From NCBI GenBank assembly GCA_000499405.2, contig HG738137.1:11716121-11780120 (forward strand): a DNA stretch of 64,000 bases, given 5' to 3'. Positions 32,346 through 43,918 of this stretch are shown piece after piece. The notes beneath the pieces were generated by a model. It did not search any database. It saw nothing but the letters and a program-made list of their open reading frames with translations, and was not told the origin of the DNA. Origin of the DNA: Onchocerca volvulus (taxonomy: Eukaryota; Nematoda; Chromadorea; Rhabditida; Onchocercidae). Both the position numbers and the translations under genes were made by a program. The number at the start of each line of letters is the position of its first letter. Position 1 is the stretch's first letter.

Positions 32346-35186
32346 AGTTATCTTGTCATTATATCACGTCTTCTTATCATTATATCACTTTCTCTTTTTT
32401 ATCTCCAGCACTTTCCCTATCTTTCTACCGATTTTGTTTTCTTTGAATTATTTAACAGCTATATTTTTAACATTAGCGAAGTATCACTTTTTTCATGCAA
32501 ATTAATTTATCAGCTCCATCCCTTTTTTGCCAATTTTACTATCTAAATTAGCGATGTAAATTATGAATTACTGAATATGCAAATTTATCATCTATAAAAT
32601 TGTTAATAGAGAAAATTCGATTCTTGAAATTATTTTAATCCGATTATTTCAGCCAATTTGTTAATGATTATTCATATATGCTTATTTTATTATAAGTGTA
32701 AGGAATGGGATTATCTTTTTTTTTGAAATTGAATTTCGATTATTCTTTATATATTTTGTATATTAAAGGATGAAAGAATGCTGTGCATTTTTTCTGAAAG
32801 TCTCTTCTTTAATTATTCGCATTCAAAAGCTTTTAATGATTTCTTAAAGCAATATTGTTCTTTTGTAGGATCACTTTTTTTTTCCCTCTTTATTTCATTA
32901 CTGATATGAGTAAAAACAATCAAATTTGTTTTTTTAATTACCTAACCAGGCAGGTAAATTATATAAATATATTTAGATGAATGGAAAATGAGCAGTTTTT
33001 ACTTAAAATGTTGTCTGTTAGTTTAAATAAAGCGAGGGAGTTAAAGTAATCATTATGCAAAATTAGTTCATTGGTTTTTTTTCTATGAAAATTTCTCCAT
33101 GTAAATAAACTTTTTTCATTTGAATATTCAGATTTTTTTTTTATTGATCATTTTGCATCAAAATATAGGAAAGTCATTTAAAATCATTGAGGAATTTTAA
33201 AATCATATTGTAGAAAAATTTAATTGTTTTTTTTTTTTTTTTTTTTTTTTTTTGAATTTACTTTGGGATGAAAAATGTTTGTTTCTGTGATTCCTTTTAA
33301 TTGTTACATCGTATCACTTAAAAACTGACATTTGTTATTGTTTATTGTTTTTATCTACATTATGTGTTTGTTTTTATGTTTCTTCCCCGGGATACCGGAT
33401 CTGAGAAGGTTTTTTTATCTCATTGAATTTTGCCTTTGCTGCCAAAAATAGCTTATTTTCATAATAATTGCAAGTCTGAAAATTAGCAAGATAAAGCATT
33501 ATGTAGGAAAGCAGGAATTTTACTTATAAGCTAGAAAATCAAAATTTCAATTATTTTATGACAGTTTGTCTAGTTCCCTGCAAAATATGCCAGTTGGGTA
33601 GAGATTTTAAATTATCACCGAAAGTTACTAATTCTTATGAAAATCGTCCACAGGAACACAAATAGCAATTTTATATTATTTAGAAATATTATCGTAACAA
33701 ATTTGATTAATCATTTTTCAATTTCAGAAAAAAATGAGCAAGAATTGATTGCCCTATTCAGATAATTTTGTTACCAATTGCATATTTCTGTATATTTTTA
33801 TATTTCTGTTCCAATGTGAATTGCTACAATAATGGCACATTAGATTGTGATTTTCCTTTTTTTTTTTTTTTTTTTTTAATTCAATTTTGCTTCCGACGCA
33901 TGCATTCTTTGTTTCATTGTAAAGTGTTGATATTTTCGACATATTATTTTTTTATGCTTTTTTTAAAATGAATATTATGTTACCGATTTTTTCATTTGTA
34001 AATCGATGTATCAAAAATTGAAAAATTAGAGGGGAAAAGAAACGAACGAAGAAGTGGATTTTCCTTGTCCCTTTTTTCTTCCATTCATCGTGCAAAGTGA
34101 AACCATCAACGAAATTTTAAATCAAAGACCAGTGCTCTTTCCATTTATAAAGAGAAATCAGTGTTCTATCAGGGAGAGTTCGATCAGCAAATCAAGTCGA
34201 GTTTTCGATTTGTTGGAAATTTAATAATGTATATTAATTATAAAGATAAATTGTTTGGAATGTTTATTCTCGGGAAAAATATTATGTTTCTTATCAGTAA
34301 TTACTTTCCCATAGTATTATGCCGCTCTTAATATTAACGTAAAAATTTCATAAATAATGATAACTGATTGAATGAGGAGAAAGTTTGTTTCATTTTTCTT
34401 CTTCATTTGATTGTGTTTTTTTTCGCCTATTTTTTCATCTACGATAGGGTCATTAGCAACATTGAAATGGATGATGAAGCTAAAAAATCGTAAGAAATGA
34501 TGGTAAAGTTAAAAATATCATGAGAAATATTATAATTTGAATTATTAAAAGGATAATTCCTAATTCATTCATTCCAATTTCATTAATATTTTGAGCGAAA
34601 AAAAATCAATTATTTTATTTGTTTGAAAAGTTTAAAATAAACGGTTTATCCGTTAATAATTGAGATGATTTTAGGTCAACCTGTATTCATAACTTTGGAT
34701 TATTATTATGATCTAGATTAATCTGAAATACTCATAAAACTTTAGTAATTGATCGGCCTATTCGTATTTTTTCAAATTTCGTATTTTTCTGCAAGAAATA
34801 TCACGGCCTTTGTCGTGAATTTTTTTACTTTCTTTAGTAGTGTTAGTGAAAGGACAAGAACTTAAGATTTGAGTTGAATTGGTGGATGCGTGGACAATTA
34901 AATTTTACGTTTATCGTTGATACCGCAAATAATTGCTGACAGAGTAATATATGGAATAGAATTTAAGTAGTAGAAGTTTAAGGAATAAAGGTTATAATAG
35001 TTGAGGATTACCAAATTGAAGGATTAAGATTAAAATTAGTAACAGTTTACAGAAATAATAAACTTGAATTACAATCGTCAAGAGTACTGGAGTCGAGTGT
35101 TGTACCGTCAATCGCCGAAGCCAAATTTTTGAATAACCCCCTATCCTAGATGAGAGGGTGTGGTTCTTGGTTAAAAAAAAGGAATT

Positions 35187-35295
35187 AACCATACAGGAAG
35201 TGAATCTTATCTGTTACATGATTAGCATAATCTTTTAACATACAAGATGTCAATGTTTACATGCTACATGTTTAACATATAGGAAGTGAATAGGA
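35187..35295 (+). repeat. short degenerate tandem repeat
   Basis: TTAACCATACAGGAAGTGAAT, TTTAACATACAAGATGTCAAT and TTTAACATATAGGAAGTGAAT occur within about 100 bases, with TACATG-rich spacers between them. Three diverged copies of about 40-50 bases are visible. Confidence 0.6.
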
Positions 35296-36950
35296 TATCG
35301 ATTCAAATAATTTTTTATGGTGTTAGTAATTTGGGATGGAAAGGTTATTTTAGAAAAGTTATTTCGGGTTTTCCGGCAGCCTTAGTGAAATATTTCCGTC
35401 TTTTTCGATACCAGTAATTTCAACCCTTCAATTTCCAGGTAATTCAGGGATACTGTATAACTTAAATATCTTGCAAAATGTGTTTGCAGATGTATGAGCG
35501 GTGCGTGCTATCATGTGATGAGCTGCCCATCCTGTATAGATGTCTTGCATATGCAAGCAAATGCACGAACTGTGCTTGTTGTCATGTCATGCATTGCTAT
35601 ATGCTTCTTTGAAAAAATAGGAAGGGAAAAGATAGAGGGGAGAATAAAGACATGAGAGAAATTGAGGAAGGAGGAAGAGAAGAGGGAGATAGTACGTGCT
35701 TTATTGAGAAGAAATGGCTCGCATACGTGACTTTTGGCAAGAATTATACCATTGTTAAGAGATGATTAAAAAGGAGGGAAGCGGAAGGTCATCATTGTAA
35801 TTAGAGGATTGGGTGGGATAATGGTTATTTGAAATGAGTTGTTACTGCCATTGTTGGTTGTGCTAAGCTATATCACGAGATGATAAGTTGGACTTTGTTG
35901 GTGATAATTTGATAAAGTACCGATCTTACTAATAATTAAGGTATATAATTAAGTAATAGTATACGGATAATCATTGAAATTTGAATTCGTATTTAAAATT
36001 TTATTTGAAATTTCGGATATATAACATATATAATTCCAATTTGGACAAATAGCTAACGGAAGAATGTTTCACTAATACTTTTATTTCATTACCTTCATCA
36101 TAAGTATATTAGCGATTAAGTAGTACCTCATTATCATTTTTCTTATTTGTTCTTATTCCAGTCTACAATGTAATAACATCTATGGTAGGATGATTTTTAC
36201 TTTGTTTGTTAATGTTGCATGTGTAATATGTCAACTGGTGTCAACAAATCCAGAATTCAGATTTAGTGATGAAATATTAAATAATTCAAAAAAAAAAAAA
36301 AAAAAAATTGGCAGTAATCCATTTTTTCTTTCTTTCTTTATTCGACATGATTTATTCAATAAATAAACGTAAATTTAACTCGTATATATTTCTGTTGATA
36401 TTACTGAAAAAATTTTATAGTTGACGGCGAATTAGAAGTTTATTATTTCTGATACTATCGGTTAAAAGTTATAGTTATGGGTATTATAGATAGAAAATGT
36501 GAAATAATATTATAGAGTAGAAATTAATATATTATTTCGCTAAATTTTGGCCGTATTGGATTAATTTTGTGCCTTTTTTATTTTTCCGTACTATGACTTC
36601 AACAATTAATATTATATAATTTAAGATTATACGACATTCGAATAATTATTTAATTATATGAAATAATTAAAAAAAGATTTCGCTGTTGACTTTCTCGTTT
36701 TTTCGGATGGAAATTTGGGATTGGATAATGTCCGGTGATTAGCTCGATTAGTTGAATAGAAATAAAGGAATATTCAGCGCACTGGATTTTGTATTTTAAA
36801 CGTAGTTTAAATGATGGATTTAAAATTTTCCATTTCCAGCCAAATCAAAACAGTTAATAGTGGAAATACTCTGGAAATTGATTGATACTGGAAGAATTAT
36901 CGAAAGTATAGAGTTAAATCACAGCGGTAACATTAAGGAAAAATAATCTG

Positions 36951-36960
36951 AAGATTGCAG
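36951..36960 (+). other. acceptor directly abutting the Argonaute start codon (probable SL site)
   Basis: AAGATTGCAG ends at 36960 and the ATG begins at 36961, with no intervening base. This arrangement is typical of spliced-leader addition. The resulting first exon carries only seven coding bases (ATGGCAG) before a gtagtt donor. Confidence 0.55.
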
Positions 36961-39900
36961 ATGGCAGGTAGTTTTTTCGACTTTATCTTTTCTGTTGTAA
37001 AAGTATGCGAATTGAGAAGTGATCTAATATATATTTTTTCTTTGTTAAATATACGTCCAAGATAATGCAGTAGCTGTAAAAGCTAAACTTTTCAAGTGTG
37101 AATTTTCAGTTCTATGATTTTATATTAAATTGGGGTAGGGAGGTTTTTTTTTCTTTCTTTTTTTCTTTAATTTTTTTAAATGATATAGCATTATGTTAAA
37201 TGGATGTATGTGAAATTGGTGTGATTAAATTCGAATAACAAATTGAAACGAAGTTTCCAAGAAACTGATGAGGAGAAATGAGAATGCATCTTGACATGAA
37301 TGAAGATAGTAGAATTTTGTTTAATTTTTATATTTTTGAAGCGAGAGGAAATTGTGGTCTTGATGTTAATAGTTAAGGGCTAATTATAAATCGAAATTTG
37401 CATTTGGAATAATTTTTCAATTTTTTCAGCAAAATATAGTGATGTCGAAAAGGTGAGAATGGAATTGGGACAAGCGAGCGTAAGTTTTGACAATATCTCA
37501 TTATGGGGTAAAAGAATATTGAATTTTGGATAGTTTTCATATCGAAAATGGTGAAATTTTGTTTACAAGTTTTCGAAGAAATTGTGTATACAATCGATAT
37601 AAACATTTCAGGTAAGTGAACTACCAGTTCGACTGGCCAAAAAAGTAGCTCCGGGAACTCGTGCTTGTGAATCATTGGATATAATGACAAATGTTTGGGG
37701 ATTGATTTCGCGCGAAAATATACCAGTTTATCGTTATGATTTCCGTGTATTGGAAGAATATCCACCTAAAAAAGGTACCAACGAACCAGCATTTAAAGAA
37801 GTCACCAAACAAACGCGGAATGAGTAAATGGTTTTCTTTACCTAACATTTTTCAGTTGATACTTGTTTTTTTTTTTTTTTTTTGTTCTTTTTTTAATGCT
37901 TGTCAGGTATATTACGTTGAAAAAAAAAATACTACAGAACTTCAAAGAATGTTGTAATTGATATGTGGAAATCGGTTACTATCCACTATAATAAAATTAA
38001 TAGAATAGGATGAGTGGAGCGATTTTGGGAATTCAGTGGCGAAAGTAATGTCACTGTGATATTTTCTTATCTGTAGATTGATACTTAGTTTGTGAGATTC
38101 TAGTTAATTTTTATGAAAATTTGATGGTACCAATAAAAATTTTTTCAAGTTATCTTGCGGTGGATCGCAAAACAAAGTGTTTGGCGATTTATCAGACTCT
38201 ATTAAAACATCAAAAGCAGTTTTTTGGTGACATGTATTCGTTAATATATGATCGTGCGTCGATTTTATATTCTCTACGAAAGTTACCTATTCCAGAAGCA
38301 AGTGGTGATCAAGAAGTTAGTTTTTTTGTGTGTGTGATATATATGTCAATAACTATATGGAAATCTTTAATAATTAGAAATAAGGCCTGCAAAAAAACAG
38401 TATATTTGAAAAGAATATTGAGATTAGTTCGGTAATTTTCATTCGGCCAGAATATTATTTCAAAATAAGCATATTTGCTCTATTATGCTGTTTTCTTTCT
38501 TATGCTTAAGAATGCATTTCCCATATCTTATTTTCAGATTAGCTATTACCAGCTTTCAGTAGCAATTAATTTTGAGATATGGTACTGTTTTATGTAATTA
38601 ATTTCAGAACAGTTGGTTGAAAATTCTTATGTTATTTTGGTCTTCAGTTTTCTCTTTTTGTTTTGTCAATAAGTAAATTTTTAGCGACGAGTAGAATTTT
38701 TTCTGAAACCGAATGAGCTACCGAAGAACACAGTTGCTGATGATTGCTTGCAAGTTCATGTATTTGTGAGTTCATTTTGACCTTAATTTTTTATTTTTGT
38801 AAATTTTCTATTAAAATACCAAATTCATTTCAAAAAACAACACCTTACTCTAGTTTACTGATTTAATGTCAGGCTGTAGTAAAAAATAATTCAGGTCAAA
38901 TTTCCATTCAGAATTCGGTAAGAGTTGGAAGAGTTAATATGTTCGGGTTAAGAAAGAATTAAAATTGTACCCATTGTTTGAATAGATCTTTTTTTTTTTT
39001 TTTTCTTTTTTTTTGATGACGAATATCAAAGTAGCAGAATAAAGGACTTAGATATATTTCATATCGTTTATAAACCAATGAAAAATCATCAAGTGAATTT
39101 ATTTATTGAGTTTTTGACTGAAACTTTTTATTTAACATTTTGCTGTAGAGACAGTCAAAAAGATTTTTTATCTTTCAGGTGAAACCATGTAAGGAAGATT
39201 TCCAACTGACAATGAATGATCTGAAAAGTGGTGTGAGTAATGATCCGGATAAAATCAACCGTAGTTTGCAACAGTTTTTAGAAATTCTGGCCATGCAAGA
39301 AGTATTTTTCATGCAGTAAGTTAATATTGTTTGATAAATTGAATGAAGCCTTCTACATAAAGTTGCGAAAAAACGTTCTGTCTCACTGAAGGGATGTCAG
39401 TAGTCCGATGTTTTGTAAATATGATATATTTTTGGAAAGAATTGAGACATACGGAATAGACAGCTAATTTGTCACATAAGTTCGTAGATGTAAATATAAA
39501 ATTGATTATGCGTTCGTGAGATTGAATTTAGTATCGGTGAGCGCGTAGTAGTTAATGGTTCGGAAGCTCAATGATTATCATTCTGATCTTTGCCGATCAC
39601 TGGCTTTCATTGATTCTGAATCTCATCAGATCGTTGATTATCGAAAATTTGAGTTTTTTTTTTTTTATCTTGTTTGTTTTCGATTCACCGATAATATATT
39701 TGTTTCCAGGGGACGCTTCGTCAGTTTTGGTTCAGGGGAAACCTATCTGATGGATCCGAGCCAATTTGGCTTTGGAGAAAGAGATATGCCCGAATTGGAA
39801 GAAGGAAAATACATTGCTATTGGTGCATCGAAAGGTGTACGTATCATTGAAGGACAGCGAGAAGGAGGCATCAATGCAGCATTGGTAATTGACGGTTAGT

Positions 39901-42900
39901 GCAGTATTTATTTCTTTTAGAATCTTGACTTGAAGTAATCTTTACAAAATATTTGCTGGTTATGTAAATCCCGTAAAATTATAGAAATTTATAGAATACT
40001 AACTGGATCAGGCCAAGCTCCGCTTGGCCCGTTCAACTAATCTATAAATAAAATTGTTAATGTTTGTTTGTTCAAAATCGTAAACTTTGAAAGGTCTTAA
40101 ATACGCATAAAGTCCTAATTTATTGCTTTAAAATTTCGACACAAAGATGCATTCGAGTACGCGCATGTTTTTATACACGTTTTGCTGTAGCTCAGTTTGA
40201 TTAAGTGGAAATAAAAAAAAAAAAAAAAAAAGGAAGAGCTTGTTTCTAATGTTGGGAAAAAAACTGATACTTTGTAATTTGATTTGTAGTTTGGTTGGAT
40301 TGAAGATTGATTTTTGCTGTTATGATTCGACTAAGTCAGTAATAGGTGTGAGGAGATATTTTGTATTTTATGTGACAGAGATGAATGCTGTTGAGAAAGG
40401 TTTTTTTGATTGACGAAGAGTGATTCTTCGTAACAAACAATTATCAGGGAATATCCAGGCAAACTAATCACTGGGTTATTCTTTCCTTTGTTGTTGAAGA
40501 GAAGAATACTATTCAAGTGAATTGTCGGATTGTTGCTACTCTTGCGTCGCTTTGAACTGTGGAATGGAACCCTTGGATCTTCGAACTGTTGCTACGTCGA
40601 TCTTCGCGTTTATCTATGAATTAGAGGTTGAATTTGGTGTAAACATGTTTTTTCGTCACTTTTGGAACTATGTCGCGTCACTTCACGTTCAGTATTTCTT
40701 GATCAGCGTCAAACATGACTTTATGTTCAGTAGTCATGCGATTACAATCGTTTGCGTTCTGGTACAATCCAGCTGATGATTATAGTTTGAGCCCGCATGT
40801 TCTCATCGGCATTATGACTGAAGTATGTCTTCATTGCACGGCTCTGAAATTTAATGAAGAAACGAAAGGAATTTGTTGCGCAATCGAAAAAAAAAAAAAA
40901 AAATTAAACTGTCTCAACTTGAAGAACTACCAGAGCCATTAAAAACTTTGCTTGCCGGATATATCGCCGAATCAGAGCGTTTGCGTTGTGACAAAAAATA
41001 TGATGCATGGATCTTGCGGTATACTGAATCCAAATTCACCATACATGGAAAATGCTGTATGCGATATCCTCGAGCATTAGCATCAAACACAGTTACAAGA
41101 AATGATGGATATCCTTCATATAGAAGATCAGCAAAAAATGGCAGTAAATTAGCAACCACGCAAACGTGAAATGGTGACATCGAATTAGATAACTGGTGGG
41201 TTGTTCCATATTTACCTTCACTATTATTAGCATACAAAGCGCGCATAAACGTGGAATACTTGTAACTCCGTTAAGAAAGAAGTGATAGGAATAAGGTATT
41301 ACATATCGAATCACGCAGTATTAGACTGGAAGATACATAAACAGCAATGAATCTATATGGCGAATTCTTTCATTTCCTATACATGAACGAAGTCCAGTTG
41401 TTGTTCACTTAGCAGTACATCCAGAAAATGGAGAACGGGTTTATTTCACGCTGTCAAATGTGCTACAAATAGCCTTGAATCCACCGGCTGTTTTCTTCAC
41501 ATTATGTCAATATGGCGCATTTGCAAGAAGTGCCTACGTATTACACATGGAATGCGAATAGAAAATCATTAACGACGCAAAGGAGGAGAACCAACTGATG
41601 GACAGCATGGTATGTTCAAACAAACTACGATAGGTAGATTGTACATGCATCCTAATCAAGACGAATGCTTCTTCCTTTGCATGTTGTTAGTAAATGTGCG
41701 TAGTCCAATTCTTTCCGGCAATTAAAAATTGTCAACGGCATTACACATGCTACTTTCCGCAGTGCATGTCAAGCGTTGAATTTATGGGAAAACGGCTACA
41801 CTGGAATATTTGCATTGATGACGAATGCAACATGTCACATCAAAATCAAATTCGTACACTGTTTGCGATCATAGTGACCGCCTGCTGTCCTTCATCTCCA
41901 AACAGTTATGGAAGAAATATAAATCGCATATGGCTGAAGATGTTCTCCATCGAATACGCAGCGAAAATTAGAATATGAACATCGATTTCACAGCAGAAAT
42001 CTACAACAAAGAATTGATAGTGATTGGAAACTTGTGCTTAATAATCGCGAACAAAGTTCCAAATTAATTGGGAATGCCATCACCAAATCGATCTGCTGCT
42101 GCTTCGTTCGATGTAGAATTGCATCGCGAAGAAATTGACAACACGGTCGATCTTTTGTCATATCTGCAGTAAAATATTCCTAAGCTAACGTTTGAACAAA
42201 AAGGCATTTACGATCAAATAATGCAAACTGTCATAAAACACATAAAACAACAAGAATTGAAGAAATTTTCTTTTTAAGGTGCGCCAGGAGGAACTGGTAA
42301 AACGTTCCTAATTAGATTAATTCTGGCAGAAGTTAGATCCCAAAATGACGTTCTTAGCTCTTGCATCGTCAACAGCTGCAACATTGCCACCAAGTGTAAA
42401 AACTGCTCATTCCGTTTTGAAATTGCCACTGAGCACGCAATTCATTGAAGCTCCCACATGTAACATTTCCAAAACATCGGGCATGGGAAAAGTGTTGCAA
42501 AATGCAAACTTATTGTTTAGGATGAATGTACAGTGACGCACAATAAATCGATCGAGGCTCTTGATCGATCATTGCAAGATTTATGTGGAAATTTCAGACC
42601 ATTTGGGAACGCACTAATATTGTTTGCAGGACATTCCAGGCAAACATTACCGCAATTCCTGCAATTCCTCGACCGACGCCAGCGGACGAAATAAATGATT
42701 ACCTGAATACTCTACTTTATGGCGATACGTAAAGACGTTAGAATTCACTACAAATAGACGTGTCCAGCTGCAAAACGATCGATCAACTGAGATATTCTCA
42801 CATCAGTTGCTGGAAATTTGGAACGAAAAGATGCCGGCTGATCTGTGCCTCATAACTTCTGCAATTAAATAACGCCAAAAGAAGAGTTGGTCGAAAAAAG

Positions 42901-43885
42901 TATTTCACGATATCCAAACCAATTATATGAATCACGATTGGCTGAGTGAACGAACTATTTTTGTGGCGAAGAACAAAAACTTTCGACGAATTTCACAATA
43001 TTATTCAATTTAACATTCAAAGCGAGGCAGTAACAAACGATTTCGTCGATATTGTTGTGGAAGCAGATGAAGCAATTAATTATCCAACAAAATTTTTGAA
43101 TTCACTCGATCCATCAGAATGATGTGCAAATTAGCATATTACGAAATATTGACCAGCCAAAACTTTTGCAAAGGCACGCGTTTTGCAGAAAAAAAAATTA
43201 ATGAACAATGTCGTAGAGGCAACAATCTCGACAAGACCTTTTGAAGGTGAAGATGTCCTTATTTCTTGCATTCCTGTCAAACGGATATGCCATTTCAGTT
43301 TAAGAAATTGCTATTCCCAATTCGATTGGCGTTTCCATTCACTATGAGCAAAGTTCACGGTCGATTTTTGGAATTGTGCGGTCTGGATCTAGAGACTGAT
43401 TGCTTCTGACATGGGCAGTTATATGATGCGTGTTCTAGAATCGGCAAATCAGACAATCTCTATATCTACACAGAATAACAAAAAAAATATTGAATACCAC
43501 AAGTATTGTGAAATAAATTACTTGAATGAAACATTTCATTATACACTATCATGATCTCGACATTTGTGTGACGGAACTAAATTTCCCACAAATCTAAAAA
43601 TAAACGAATTAAATCCCTTAAAAAGCAAAAAACAAACAAAAGCTTAAATTACTCGTCTTATTTATTTAAAAACACGTGCCTATTCGAATGCAAGCATATG
43701 GAAATTTCAACACAAATCGATGAATATTTAAAAACACGCGCCAATTCGAATGCAACGCTGTATGAAAGATGAATGATTATTATTTATTATTATTGTCATT
43801 ATTATTTATTATTATTTATTGTAATTTATTATTACTTATTATAACTTGTTATTATTTATTATTCGTCATTATCACTTATTATTAT

Positions 43886-43918
<33 letters not shown>

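Larger units (their letters stand above)
30527..36958. other. 6.4-kb intergenic region with no recognisable gene
   Basis: It holds the 3' UTR of the phosphatase-subunit gene, two long T runs (30710-30736 and 30751-30780) and another at 33228-33253. It also holds a 326-bp-spaced duplication near 31963-32345, a short tandem repeat near 35187-35295 and the probable 5' region of the Argonaute gene. The 157-codon open frame at 32032-32502 lies across the duplication and looks like low-complexity Phe/Ser/Ile translation of intergenic DNA; I do not call it a gene. Confidence 0.65.
40041..43770 (+). mobile_element. degenerate autonomous-type Helitron inside an Argonaute intron
   Basis: The left end begins TCTATAAATAAAATTG followed by TTAATGTTTGTTTGTTC, the typical 5' TC... 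start of Helitrons, directly after the CTAA of a neighbouring copy. The interior encodes remnants of a Rep/helicase protein (see pseudogene). The right end is uncertain: after the helicase the DNA carries two copies of a sequence inverted relative to the left subterminal region (43669-43767), and then a TTA-rich microsatellite. The GAAGGCGG/CCGCCTTC hairpin at 44041-44067 has no clear CTRR after it. The element lies in the same orientation as the host gene, within intron 7 (39895-44263), and leaves the exon phase intact. Confidence 0.75.

Noticed and set aside
32032..32505. 157-codon open frame on the plus strand
   Set aside because: It is rich in Phe, Ile, Ser and Tyr, crosses a local DNA duplication, has no recognisable domain and no splice support. 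It reads as translated AT-rich spacer.
35500..35595. two similar GTGCGTGCTATCATG / CTGTGCTTGTTGTCATG blocks as a tRNA-like or RNA gene
   Set aside because: No A-box/B-box spacing or cloverleaf could be drawn. It is at most a short internal duplication.
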